Shown: piece after piece, positions 43,109-53,805 of the stretch
Layout: the number at the start of each line of letters is the position of its first letter
Position numbering within the stretch: the first letter of the stretch is position 1
Origin: an uncultured Ureaplasma sp.
GTDB lineage: Bacteria > Bacillota_I > Bacilli_A > Mycoplasmatales > Mycoplasmoidaceae
Direction: 5' to 3'
Assembly: GCA_947039545.1 (NCBI GenBank)
Contig: CAMQZA010000003.1
Coordinates: 1-57,016, forward strand
DNA: 57,016 bases
Made by a program: the position numbers and the translations under genes
Notes under the pieces: generated by a model
Databases searched by the model: none
Told to the model about the DNA's origin: nothing
Seen by the model: the letters and a program-made list of their open reading frames with translations, nothing else

Positions 43109-43417
43109 TTAACTATATTCAATTTTAAAAAGTTCATCACTAATTAATTTATCATCAATTTTTTCATATATTTTTAATCTTTGTTCAAATTTTTTATGAA
43201 GATTTAATTTTTCTTCATAATTCTTTAAAATTAGAATAGTTTTTTTTAAAGAATCATTAACAGCAATTTTAGATACTTCATTATTTTTAGCTATTTCATT
43301 TAAAGATAAATCATCAAAATAATGAAGTGTGAAATATTTTTTTTGTTTATCTGTTAAAAGGTTTTGATAAAAATCAAAAAGTCCAATTATTTTATTTATT
43401 TCTTTAATTTCATTCAT
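43109..43417 (-). CDS. ylxM: YlxM-like (UPF0122) putative helix-turn-helix protein
   Basis: 102 residues. LLTDKQKKYFTLHYFDDLSLNEIAKNNEVSKIAVNDSLKKT is a sigma-70 region-4-type helix-turn-helix, characteristic of the YlxM family. In Firmicutes ylxM lies in the signal recognition particle operon between ftsY and ffh. Here it follows ftsY by 2 nt, but ffh is not present downstream. The protein is thought to modulate the SRP pathway. Confidence 0.88.
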   Translation of the reverse strand: MNEIKEINKIIGLFDFYQNLLTDKQKKYFTLHYFDDLSLNEIAKNNEVSKIAVNDSLKKTILILKNYEEKLNLHKKFEQRLKIYEKIDDKLISDELFKIEYS

Positions 43418-43419
43418 TT

Positions 43420-44457
43420 TTATTCACCAAATGATTGACTCATTCCTATAATAAATGATTCTAAATCAAAAGGATGAAGATCATCAATCTTTTCACCAAG
43501 ACCTATGAATTTAACAGGGATCTTAAAGATATCATTAATACTTATTATGATTCCGCCTTTTGAAGTTGAATCCATTTTAGTCAAAACAATTCCTGTAACC
43601 TTTGTTGCTTCAAAGAAGCCTTTTGCTTGTAAAAGACCGGATTGACCTGTTGTAGCATCTAAAACAAGTAAAACTTCATGTGGAGCTGAATCATCAAATT
43701 TTTTAATAATATTTCTTATTTTAGTTAACTCATTCATTAAATTAGTTTTATTTTGAAGTCTACCAGAAGTATCACAAATTACTAAATCATAATTTTCTTC
43801 AGTGCCTTTTTTCACACCTTGAAAAATAACACTAGCTGGATCTTGGTTTAACTTTTGAGGTACAACAATATCTACATCTAATTTTTCAGCTCAAACTTTT
43901 AATTGTTCAACAGCACCAGCTCTAAAAGTATCACCAGCAACTAGTAATATTTTTTTATTTTGATCTTTAAATTTTTTAGATATTTTAGCAATAGAAGTTG
44001 TTTTACCTACACCATTAGCACCAACTAATAAAACAATATTTGTTCGATTTTCTTCAAGATTAATATTAGTGTCTATATCAGAATTTTGAATATAATGAAT
44101 TAATAATTTATCAACAAAAATTTCTTTAATTAATTTAATATCTTTAATATTTTGGAATTTAACTTCATCTTTTATTTGTTTAATAATAATATCAACAACA
44201 CTATAACCAATATCATAAGAAAGAAGAACTTCTTCTAAATGTTCAAAAAACTTATCATCTACTTTAGTATTTTCAATTGTTAAATCTTCAATTAATTTAG
44301 CTAAACCTTTAGATGAATTTCTTAATCCTTTATTAAAAACATCTTGTTTTTTAATTTTTTTCTTGTCAAAAAGAGATTTTTTTTCTTGTTCTTGATTAAT
44401 TTTTTTAGAGATTTTTTTTTGATCTAAATTTTTAAAAACATTTTTAAAAATACTCAT
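43420..44457 (-). CDS. ftsY: Signal recognition particle receptor FtsY
   Basis: 345 residues with UGA Trp codons. A short Lys-rich A region, the helical N domain, then the SRP GTPase: [17 protein letters not shown] (G1, about residue 145), [36 protein letters not shown] and [13 protein letters not shown]. It docks SRP-ribosome complexes at the membrane. The ATG overlaps the smc stop by one base, and ylxM follows by 2 nt. Confidence 0.96.
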
Positions 44458-47396
44458 TAAGACTCTTCTTCAGAAGTTTTAATTGCTTTTTCTAATTCAA
44501 CTGAAATCATTTTTGTAATCCCAGGAGTTTGCATAGTAGCACCTAATAAAGTATCACATTCCTTCATAGTACCAGGTCTATGTGTTATCACTAAAAATTG
44601 AGTATTTTGACCTGATTTTTTAATAATTTTAGCAAATCTTTCAACATTAGCTAAATCAAGAGCAGCTTCAGCTTCATCTAAAATAACCATTGGAAAAGAT
44701 GAAATTTTTAAAATTGTAAATAAAACAGAAATAGCTACTAAAGTTTTTTCACCACCTGAAAGTAACTTTAAATTACTAATTCTTTTACCAGGAGGATTAG
44801 CCATAATTTCTATTCCTGATTCAAGAACGTTTTCCTCATCACTTAACGTAATAGCACAAGTTCCGCCACCAAATAAAAATCTAAATATTTCAGGAAGATT
44901 TTTATTTACATCAGAAATAATTTTTAAGAATTTTGATTTAGCAGCTTTGTCTAAACTTAAAATCGATTGTCTAATATCATTAACACTTTTTTCAATTTCT
45001 TCTCTTGATTGAGTTATTTCAGAACATTTAGATTCTTTTTCAGTTAGTTCATCAATAGCATTAAAATTAATAGCTCCAAGAGTATCTATTTCAGAATTTA
45101 ATTGTCTAATGATTTCTCTAGCTTGAACTTCTGTCATTGGAAGTTCATTTAAATAATTTTCCATTACAAATTCTAATGTTAATTTATATTTTTCATTAAT
45201 TTTATTCTTAATAGAATCTATTATTCCATTAGCTTTAATTAAGTTTCTTTCTTCAGAATATAATTCATCTTTAATTGAATCTATTTTTTTTCTTAAATCT
45301 TCAAGTTTACCTTCAGAATCTCTTAATTCAGATTGGTATTTATTCTTAGCAGTAATTGCAATTGCATTGTTTTCTTTAGCTTTAAATAAAAGAGATTTAA
45401 ATTTATTAATTTCTTCTTTTAAATCATTAGAATCGATACTATTTTTTTCATATTTCTTTTCAGAAAGAATTTCAAATTCAATAACATAATGTTCTCTTTT
45501 AGTTTTATTTGATTCATGAATAGTTGATCAAATTGATAAAGTATGATTTTTTTCATTAATTTTTTCATTAACATCGTTAATGTCATATTTTAATTTATCA
45601 ATAACTGCTTGATTACTTATTTTTTGTTTTTCTAAAATAATAATTTTTTCACTTAATTCTTTTTTATTTTTTTCAACATTTAAAATAGAGAAATTACTTT
45701 TCTTATCATAACCACCAGCAATAGCACCACCAGCAAATACAACGTCTCCATCTAAAGTTATTATTTTATATGCTTTGTTAATAAATTTAGAAATTCTTAA
45801 AGCGTTTTCTATATTGTCACTAATAATAACTTGACCAACTAATGAATTAATAATGTTTGCATATTTTTCATTTACTTTTACTAAATTACCAGCAATACCT
45901 TCATAACCTTCTAAGTTATTTAAAAGATTAACATCATCTGTTTTTATGAAACGAGATTTAATATCTGAAATTGGTAAGAAAGTTGCTTTTCCTGCTTTAT
46001 TATTCTTCAAAAATTTGATAGCATTTTTAGCATTTTCACTATTATCAACAATAAGATTATTAATTGTCGAACCAAAAGATTTCATAATAGCTTTTTCATA
46101 TTTTTCATCAACCTCAATTAAATTTAAAATAGTGTCATGAACACCACTTATTCCTGCTTTATTATTTAGGATTGCATTGATACCAAAATTTTGATTATTA
46201 GAACTATTTAATTGTTCTAAAATAAATTTTAGTGTTGTTCTAAATTCAGTTAAGCTATTAATAACATCTGATTGTTTTAAGTTAATGTGATAATCTTTTT
46301 CTTGTAATTCATTTAAGATATCAGTAAAAGTTTCTATTTGAATTTTTGATTCTTCTATTTTCACATCACTATTATTAATATCAATAGTTAATCCGTCAAT
46401 TAATTGTTTATAAGAATTAATTCTTGTATTAACATCTGAAGCATTTAGATTTTTTTCAAGATTAGAATCTATTAAAAGTTGTTTCTTTTCTAATGAATTT
46501 ATTTTTTCATTATGTTCAAAAACTTTTTCATTATATAAATGATTATCTTTATCAGCTTCTGATAATTTTTCTTTGATAATTAGAATTTTTGCTCTTAATT
46601 CTTCTACTTGAGGTTCAAAAATTATTTTATCTTCTTGATAAACTTTAACTGTATCATTTAGCTTATTAATATTTTCATTTAACTTTTTAATATCTTTAAC
46701 AAAAATAGTAAGTTCAATATCTTTTAATTTTTTTGATTTTTCTAAGTATATCTTTGCAGTTTCAGCTTGTCTGTTTAATTTTTTTAAATCTTTTAATAAT
46801 TCATTTTCTACTGTTTGAATAGCAACTAAATTTGTTTCAGCTTTTTCTAAGTTTCTCAATGATTCAGCTTTTTTTGTTGAATACATACCAATTCCAGCAG
46901 CATCTTCAAAAAGTTTTCTTCTAGCTTCAGGTTTTGAATCACTAAAAGTATTAACTGTTCCTTGAGAAATTATACCTAAAGAACCTTTACTAAGACCTGT
47001 ATCAGTAAAAATTAATTGAATATCTTTTAATCTAGCAATTTGATTATTAATCTTATATTCACTATCTCCTGATTCTCTAAAAAGTTTTCTTGATATAGAA
47101 ACAGTTGTTTCATCAGAATGAAGTACTTTTAATGAATTATCAAATGTTAAAACTACATGAGCAAATTTAGATTCATCACGATTAGTTGAACCTTTAAATA
47201 TTAAATCAAACTTTGAATTACCACGCATATCTTTTATTGATTGCTCACCTAAAACTCATTTAAATGCATCAACAATATTAGATTTACCAGCACCATTAGG
47301 GCCAACTATCCCTGTCATTGGTTTTGTGAATTCTATTTGAATTGGATCTGCAAATGATTTAAAACCAGAAGCATAGAATTTTTTTAAAAAGATCAT
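44457..47396 (-). CDS. smc: Chromosome segregation SMC protein
   Basis: 979 residues, somewhat shorter than the usual ~1180. Head motif [25 protein letters not shown] (about residues 29-53), two long coiled-coil arms, a hinge around residues 410-560 ([25 protein letters not shown]), and C-terminal head motifs [16 protein letters not shown] and [15 protein letters not shown] dimers compact and segregate the chromosome. UGA Trp is used several times. It lies between rnc and ftsY as in Bacillus, and its stop overlaps the ftsY start. Confidence 0.96.
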
Positions 47397-47547
47397 TAAA
47401 TTTACCTCTATTTTTTATATTTTATCAATTTTATTGATTATTTTTAATTAAAAGCTCATATATTGATGAAGCATTTTTTTTACTATTTACAGTATTAATA
47501 ATATTCTGTTTTTATTTACTTATTTATTAATTTTTGAAGATAATATT

Positions 47548-48348
47548 TTATTTATTTTTTTCTTTCTTCTTTGTTCTTTGAGTTTGATTATTCTTTACAT
47601 TATTTTCTTCATCAGAAAGTCAACCCTCATTTTTAGATAAAGCATCACTAGCTGCATTTTGTTGAGCTATTTGTTTGTTTTTACCAATACCAAATCCAAA
47701 TAATAAAACATTATTACCTTTTCAATTAGGCATCTTTACATATAGTTCAGATGTATAAGTTTTATCTTCATTAATATATTCTTTATAAAAGAACTCAAGA
47801 TCTTTATGTTTTTGAATTTTAATTTGAAAATCACTTTTAGGATCAATATTAAATTTATTTACATCAAAATTAATAAATAAAATTTGCTTTAGTAAATTAT
47901 TAACTATTGTAAAATTTTGATTATTATCAAACATAATAGCTGCTATAAATGCCTCGAAAATATCTGCATAAATATTGTCATTATCTTTCGATTCTTCTTG
48001 ACCTTTTCCTAAAAGAACAAATTTATCAATTTCATACTTTTTAATTACTTTACTTAAAGTTTCGCCTTTAACTAATTCAGCTCTATATAAAGTAAGTTTA
48101 TCTTCTTGATAATTATTATTAATCTTGAAAAGAAATATTGAAACTAAGTATTGAATGATACTATCACCAATAAATTCAAAACGTTCATAATCATAATTAA
48201 TACTATTTTCATTCTTATATGTTTTGTGAGTAAAAGCTTGAAGATAAAGAGATCTATTGTTTATTTTTATTCCATATTTTTCTAAAAATAATTCAAGTGA
48301 ATCAAATCATTCTATTTCAGAACTGAAATGCTTATTGAATCTCTTCAC
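47548..48348 (-). CDS. rnc: Ribonuclease III
   Basis: 266 residues with UGA Trp codons. The RNase III signature reads YERFEFIGDSIIQYLV (residues 54-69), with the second metal cluster DIFEAFIAAI. A double-stranded RNA-binding domain follows (DFQIKIQKHKDLEF ... GIGKNKQIAQQNAASDAL), then a short Lys-rich tail. It processes rRNA and mRNA. The start is GTG with AGGAGA 7 nt upstream; the ATG alternatives are far downstream. It overlaps plsX by 17 nt. Confidence 0.94.
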
Positions 48349-49318
48349 TTATTGTCTCCTTAATTTTATCAAGAATATTTCCATCGATTGTTTCTTTTAA
48401 CATTCTAAGAGAACTATAAAATTCTTTATAGCCGGCATTACCATGAGTTTTTACTGCTATTTTATTTAGACCAATAACAAAAGCTCCAGCATAATTCTTA
48501 TAGTCAAATCTTTTTTTCATTGATAAAAGAATGGGTGATGAAACTAGTAAAGCAAATAAATTTCAAGGTTTTTTATATTTTTCAAGTAGTCTTCTGAAAA
48601 TAATTTTAGTACTGCCTTCAATACTTTTTAGAACTAAATTTCCAGCATAGCCATCAGTTACAATAACATCTGGTGCTGAATCTAATATACCTTTAGGTTC
48701 TACATAACCAACATAATTAATATCAGGATTTTTTTTTAATTTTTCATGAACTTCTCAATGATATTCAAATCCTTTTTTCTCTTCTGTTCCAATATTTAAA
48801 ATAGCAACAGTTGGATTTTCAATACCTCTACCTTTTGCATATATATTTGCCATAATTGCAAAATTATATAAATCTTCAGCATCACAAGTAATAGATGCAC
48901 CAACATCAATTAAATTGAATCCAGATTTTTTTGATTCAAAAGTAGGAATAAATGGCATGAACCCTGGTTTTTTAATTCCTGGTATTAAACCAAATGTTTT
49001 ATACATTAAAAAAATAAAAATAGAAGATTGACCAGCACTTAATAACCCATCTCCTTCATTATTTTTCACTAAATTTGCAGCAATTTCCATTGAAGAATTC
49101 TTTTTTCTTCTAATATCAATTATTTTATCTGTTTGTTGTATTTCAACATCAGAATGAACAATTTCAAATTTATCACTTGATAAGATATATGGTTTAATAA
49201 GATTTTCATTACCTACAAGAGTAATATCTATTTTATTTTTTTTCATAAAATCTCTAGAAGCACTAATAGCATCTTTAAGATTTCCTTCAAAACCCATAAC
49301 ATCTACAATTAATTTCAT
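48332..49318 (-). CDS. plsX: Phosphate acyltransferase PlsX
   Basis: 328 residues with UGA Trp codons. MKLIVDVMGFEGN (the usual DxMGGD reads DVMGFE), DVEIQQTDKI, SSMEIAANLVKNNEGDGLLSAGQSS, GADITCDA-like VGASITCDAEDL and VTDGYAGNLVLKSIEG, then AVKTHGN. PlsX interconverts acyl-ACP and acyl-phosphate for phosphatidic acid synthesis. It lies 7 nt after fakA, whose product makes acyl-phosphate from free fatty acids. Confidence 0.94.
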
Positions 49319-49325
49319 AAACCCT

Positions 49326-51029
49326 CTATTGTACTAATATATAGTAATTAAAAGTTTTTTGTCCGCCGTCTTTAAAGTCACAAAAAGCACCATATTTTTC
49401 ACTAATATAATCTCTAATTTCTTCTATAGCATTTGGATCAGATTTTTCACCAGTGAAGAAGAAAATTAAATCAGGTTTTTTAACTTTTAAAAATAATTTA
49501 TCAACAGAGAATTTTAAAATATCAATTTCTTTTTTCTCAGCTTTAATAATGTCTTTATCTAAAACTAAAATAAAATCATTTTCTTCTATTTTAACTTTAC
49601 CAAAAGTTACATCTTTAATAGATTTAGAAATTGTTGCTGTTGCGCAATTTTTAATTTCTTTAATCATAGTTCTTATATTAGTTTTAATATTTCTAGTAGA
49701 GTTGAATGCAATAGCAGCTACTAAAGATTCAGTTATATTTCTACCTTTAATTATTTCAATATTAACTGTTTCATTAACAAGTTCTTTTGCTTCTTGTGCT
49801 GCAAGAAAAATATTTGAATCATCTATTATTAGAATAATATTTTTAGAATTTGTTTGTTGAACTAAATTTAATAATTCACTAACTGATGGATTACCACTAA
49901 CTGATGTATCAATAACATAGTTAATTCCGTATTCTTCTTTTAAAATTTCTTTTATTTTAAGACTTGGAGCAGTCATTATTATTGAAATATCATTATTTAA
50001 AATGCTTTTTTTGTCTATTTTTTCAATAGCTTTTTTATTACCTAAAATTTCAATTCCATCTTTTTTTAGTTTTTCATAATATTGATTAGTCATATTTTCA
50101 AACTTTGTTTTAATAAATTCACCATATTTTTGAGAAATATCTAAAAAAGTTCCTGGTAAAAAAGTATGGATATGAACTTTAACAAGACCATAATCTTCAA
50201 CACAAACTAAACTATCACCTATTTTTGATAATTCTTTTCTAAATTTTGCAATTGAAAATGGTTTTTTATCAGGAGAATTAGGAGAAATTTTTGTTCCTAC
50301 TTCCATAATAATCTCAGAACAGTAACCAAATTCAGTTTCACCTTCTTCATTATGAAAACCATTGCTATCATAAGCATCAAAATCAATTTCAGCTAACTTT
50401 TCATTATCATTATCTTTACCAGTTATAGCCGAATTAAAACCTTTTAAAAAAGTAAGAAGACCATATCCACCAGAATCAACAACACCTGCATCTTTTAAAA
50501 CTGGTAAAAGATTAGGAGTATTATCAAGTGAAATTTTTCCAAAATCAATAACATCATCAAATAAACTTTCAACAGTTTCATATTTCGATTGATTAAGTAA
50601 TAATTTCTTTGAAATATCACTAATTACAGTTAAAATTGTTCCTTCAACAGGATTTTTAATAGAAATATAAGCTACTTTTGCAGCATTTTGAAATGATTTT
50701 ATTAAATCTGAAATTGATAAAAAAGTTTGGTCTTCTTTAATGTCAATAATAAAACCTTTTAAAATTTGACTTAAAATAACGCCAGAATTACCTCTAGCGT
50801 TCATTAATAAACCTCTTGAAAATTTATGTGATAGTTTAAACATACTTTCAAATTTTTCACTTGCTATATCTTTTAAAGCACCAGAAACAGTTAAACTCAT
50901 ATTAGTACCTGTATCACCATCAGGAACTGGAAATACATTTAATTTATTAATATATTCAAACTCATTTTTTATTGATTGTGCACCAGAAATCAACATTTTA
51001 TAAAATAAACTTAGATCAATTGTTGTCAT
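49326..51029 (-). CDS. fakA: Fatty acid kinase catalytic subunit FakA (DhaL/DAK2-type)
   Basis: 567 residues. The DhaL-like ATP-binding domain begins with LNVFPVPDGDTGTNMSLTV (Asp triad near residues 37-39) and LLMNARGNSGVILSQILKGF. The middle and C-terminal domains (YCSEIIMEVGT, HIHTFLPGTFL, VHIH-type His in VKVHIH) match YloV/FakA. It phosphorylates fatty acids delivered by FakB/DegV proteins. ATG at 51029 is chosen because GGAGA precedes it; an ATG 12 nt upstream overlaps that site. First gene before plsX-rnc-smc-ftsY-ylxM. Confidence 0.93.
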   Translation of the reverse strand: MTTIDLSLFYKMLISGAQSIKNEFEYINKLNVFPVPDGDTGTNMSLTVSGALKDIASEKFESMFKLSHKFSRGLLMNARGNSGVILSQILKGFIIDIKEDQTFLSISDLIKSFQNAAKVAYISIKNPVEGTILTVISDISKKLLLNQSKYETVESLFDDVIDFGKISLDNTPNLLPVLKDAGVVDSGGYGLLTFLKGFNSAITGKDNDNEKLAEIDFDAYDSNGFHNEEGETEFGYCSEIIMEVGTKISPNSPDKKPFSIAKFRKELSKIGDSLVCVEDYGLVKVHIHTFLPGTFLDISQKYGEFIKTKFENMTNQYYEKLKKDGIEILGNKKAIEKIDKKSILNNDISIIMTAPSLKIKEILKEEYGINYVIDTSVSGNPSVSELLNLVQQTNSKNIILIIDDSNIFLAAQEAKELVNETVNIEIIKGRNITESLVAAIAFNSTRNIKTNIRTMIKEIKNCATATISKSIKDVTFGKVKIEENDFILVLDKDIIKAEKKEIDILKFSVDKLFLKVKKPDLIFFFTGEKSDPNAIEEIRDYISEKYGAFCDFKDGGQKTFNYYILVQ

Positions 51030-51328
51030 AATAATCTCCATTCTCTTTTTTTATTTATGTATTAAATATAATACTAGTAAAAATAACAAACACCTATTTA
51101 AAGAATAACACAATAAAGTAATAATAAAACATAAAAAATATGTTAAAATATTTTTGTAAATTATTGATTAATTAATTTTATTATTATTTTTAAATTGTTG
51201 CTTGAAGTCTATCAACTTCATTTAAATTAATGTTTCATTTTTTTATAAATTTTGATTTACAAAAGTTAATTAGTTTTTTTTCAATAATGAATGCAATAAA
51301 GATTTAATTTACATTAAAAAAAAGATTT

Positions 51329-51354
51329 ACATACCTTCGGGTGTGTATTTTTTT
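51329..51354 (+). terminator. Strong plus-strand terminator with UUCG tetraloop, no upstream gene
   Basis: Stem ACATACC/GGTGTGT (one G-U) is closed by a TTCG tetraloop and followed by A and seven T. It is a textbook terminator on the plus strand, yet no plus-strand gene lies upstream within this gap. The nearest upstream gene, fakA, is on the minus strand. Confidence 0.8.
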
Positions 51355-51365
51355 ATATAAAATTA

Positions 51366-51371
51366 TATAAT
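51366..51371 (+). promoter_or_regulatory. Predicted -10 element for the 51406 gene
   Basis: A consensus TATAAT 35 nt upstream of the ATG at 51406. The leader contains TAGGCGGG, a partial ribosome binding site. Confidence 0.5.
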
Positions 51372-51405
51372 AAAAGTATAGATATCTAAATATAGGCGGG
51401 TTTAT

Positions 51406-51984
51406 ATGAGTTTAAAAATTTCTGATTTTTTATATATTGATAACATTCAAAAAAAGGCAAGTTTTGATGATGTAATAAATCAATTTTTCTTAGAAATTCA
51501 AGATATTAGTAAAAATTTATGAATTCAATATGTTACTTTAAGATTAGCTAATGATACATTTCCAAACACATTAAATTCATATCAAGCTTGTTGATATAAA
51601 AAAATTTTTATTGCTGCAATATTAATTAAAAACAAAATTTTAAAAATTGAATATAACGATGATATTGTTAATGAAGTTTTTAACGAAAAAGAAACTTGTG
51701 ATTTTTTAGCTTTCTTAAAAAATACTTCTGAAATTATTACATCAGTAAAAAAATCAATTCCTTCAAAAGAATGAATGATAATGAATAAAAAATATGAAAT
51801 AGAATCTTCAATTGAAAAATTAAATAATTTAGCAAGTGAACCAATTAAATTTAATTTAGAAAAACTAAAAGAGCTTTCTTGAGATTTATCAGAATATGAA
51901 AATGATGATATGGAAATTGATTTTGAAGGTGATGAAAATATTGTAAAACTTTTTGAAATGTTTAATGATCATACAAAGAATTAA
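51406..51984 (+). CDS. Hypothetical protein, 192 aa
   Basis: Not recognised. It needs UGA as Trp several times (LWIQYVTL, CWYKKIF, EWMIM, LSWDL). Soluble, mixed alpha/beta by appearance, with a strongly acidic C-terminus (DLSEYENDDMEIDFEGDEN). tsaD starts 2 nt after its stop, so the two are certainly co-transcribed, which may hint at a role near tRNA t6A synthesis or surface peptidase-like functions; that is only guilt by association. Confidence 0.75.
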
Positions 51985-51986
51985 TA

Positions 51987-52937
51987 ATGTTAATAGAAAA
52001 ATCAAAATATTTATTAGCAATAGAAACTAGTTGTGATGAAACTAGTTTTGCTTTTATAGATAACAACAATAAAATATTTGAAAAAACATTTACATCAATT
52101 GAAGAACAAAAAAAATATAATGGTGTTGTTCCTGAATTAGCTTCAAGAATGCATGAAAAATATTCTAAAAAAATATTTGATGAATTAATTAATGAAAATA
52201 ATATTGACATAAAAGATATTCAAGCAATTGGATATACTTCAGAACCAGGACTGATTGGGTGCATTCATATTGGTAAAGTTTTTGCTAAAACATTAGGTTA
52301 TATTCTTGATGTCGAAGTTTTTAAACTAAATCATATGGAAGGTCATATTTTTTCTTTCGCTATTGAAGATGAAAAAATAATTAAATATCCTTTTTTATCA
52401 TTAGTAATTTCTGGTGGTAATACAATTTTATATCAAGTTAATTCTTTAGATGATATAAAAATTTTAAATGAAACATCTGACATTGCTGTTGGTGAAGCAT
52501 ATGATAAAATAGGTATTGCACTAGGATTCAAATATCCTTGTGGAAAAGATATTGATGATCTTTATGATGAAAATAAGGCAAATATAGTTTTTACTAAAAA
52601 AACATCACCTGAAACTAATAGTTTTAGTTTCAGCGGATTTAAAACAGCTGTTTTAAATCATATTATTAAAGAAAAAAATAAAAATACATTGGATATTGAA
52701 TCAATAGCTTCTTCATTCCAAAAAGCAATTATTGATAGTGTTGTTAAAAAAGTAAAATATTATGCTGAAATAACAAATATTAATACTATTGTAATTGGTG
52801 GCGGAGTTGCTAGTAATACTTATTTAAAAAAAGAGATAAGTTCATTGAACATAAAATCTTTTCTAACAAGCAATAAATATACTAATGATAATGCTAGTAT
52901 GATGGCTTTTATTATGAAATTAAAACATTTTTCTTAA
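51987..52937 (+). CDS. tsaD: tRNA N6-threonylcarbamoyladenosine synthase subunit TsaD
   Basis: 316 residues. LLAIETSCDETSFAF (ASKHA ATP-binding start), VPELASRMHEK, the metal-binding NHMEGH (His pair near residues 115 and 119), PFLSLVISGGNT, KIGIALGFKYPCGKDID, SFSFSGFKTAVLN and IGGGVASNTYLKKE. It performs the last step of t6A37 formation on ANN-reading tRNAs. TsaB, TsaE and TsaC partners are not in this window. Confidence 0.96.
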   Translation: MLIEKSKYLLAIETSCDETSFAFIDNNNKIFEKTFTSIEEQKKYNGVVPELASRMHEKYSKKIFDELINENNIDIKDIQAIGYTSEPGLIGCIHIGKVFAKTLGYILDVEVFKLNHMEGHIFSFAIEDEKIIKYPFLSLVISGGNTILYQVNSLDDIKILNETSDIAVGEAYDKIGIALGFKYPCGKDIDDLYDENKANIVFTKKTSPETNSFSFSGFKTAVLNHIIKEKNKNTLDIESIASSFQKAIIDSVVKKVKYYAEITNINTIVIGGGVASNTYLKKEISSLNIKSFLTSNKYTNDNASMMAFIMKLKHFS

Positions 52938-53073
52938 AAAAATGTATTAAAAAAAAACCATTGCTGGTTTAAAAAAAAGATTTAAATTGCACCACACTTC
53001 AACAAGGAGCTATAAAATAGTCATCCCCCCCTAATATGATACATATTATTTATAACATAATGAAAGAAAAAAA
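52938..53073. other. Intergenic region with hairpins and a C7 tract between tsaD and truA
   Basis: Convergent gap of 136 nt. It contains the truA-side terminator at 52948-52972, then a stretch much less AT-rich than its surroundings (about 52987-53031) ending in seven C, and a TAATATG/CATATTA hairpin at 53032-53048. No ORF or known RNA was recognised. Confidence 0.5.
52948..52972 (-). terminator. Terminator for the ecf-truA operon
   Basis: On the minus strand AAACCA, loop GCAA, TGGTTT is followed by a long T-run. It lies ~100 nt beyond the truA stop. Confidence 0.65.
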
Positions 53074-53799
53074 CTAATAAATAACATCGAATAAATACAA
53101 ACCACAACCAGGTGCTTTATATATTGATTTTCCTTTTTGAGGGTTAATAAATAAATTATTAATATCTTCTTTAGTTATTTTATTTTCATTAAAAGCTAAA
53201 AATGAACCAATTATCATTCTAACCATATTTCTTAAAAAACCTTTTCCAGTAATATAAAATTCAATTGAATCTTCTTTTTTAAGAATTTCAATTTTTTTTA
53301 TTTCTCTAACTGTATTTTTAACTTCAGTTGTTGAAAATGATAAGAAATCTTTATTGCCTATAAATAAATCAATAATCTCTTTTATTTTATCAATATCAAT
53401 TTCTCTATTATATTGATAAATATAATCAGAGGTAAAAACATCATAATTTTTATCTTCATTAATTTTATAAAGATATGTTTTTTCCTTAACATCATAACGA
53501 GCATGAAACTCTTCTTTTACAATCTCTATTTCATCAATAAAAATATCATATCTTAGCTTATGGTTAAGATATTTTTTTAGTTCTATTAAATTTACTATTT
53601 TTTCATTATGAAAATTAAAAACTTGTTTTATAGCATGAACCTTAGCATCAGTTCTTCCTGATCCGTTAATAACAATATTTTCAGTAAAGAAAACTGTTAA
53701 AGCTTCTTGAATAACTTGTTGAATAGTTCTTTGTTCATTTTGAATTGCTCAACCGTGAAAATTAGAACCATTGTATTTAAGTGTTATTTTATAATTCAT
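53074..53799 (-). CDS. truA: tRNA pseudouridine(38-40) synthase TruA
   Basis: 241 residues with UGA Trp codons. YNGSNFHGWAIQNEQRTIQ, the catalytic Asp in NGSGRTDAKVHAIKQ (residue 51), FHARYDVKEKTYLYKI and GKGFLRNMVRMIIG are the family motifs. It modifies the anticodon arm of several tRNAs. It follows ecfT by 6 nt; the order ecfA1-ecfA2-ecfT-truA is conserved in Firmicutes. Confidence 0.95.
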
Positions 53800-53805
53800 A
53801 TTAAC

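Larger units (their letters stand above)
51030..51405. other. 376-nt intergenic region between fakA and the 51406 gene
   Basis: It is the longest gap in the window. It holds the divergent promoter region for fakA, a short stop-to-stop frame on the minus strand (51193-51303) with protein-like composition but no ATG, a possible extended -10 on plus (TGTTAAAAT near 51140), the orphan terminator at 51329-51354, and the -10 at 51366. No tRNA or known RNA is recognised. Confidence 0.6.

Noticed and set aside
47431-47510. Short stop-to-stop frame after rnc (reads like SKKNASSIYELLIKNNQ) as a lost RNase III tail
   Set aside because: It is in the rnc frame but several stops separate it from the gene. 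About 24 codons of such composition are expected by chance in AT-rich DNA.
52981-53040. tmRNA or SRP RNA fragment in the G-run region on the minus strand
   Set aside because: GGGGGGGATGACT resembles a tmRNA 5' end only superficially. There is no tRNA-like 3' half, no CCA, and no SRP GGAA-tetraloop domain.
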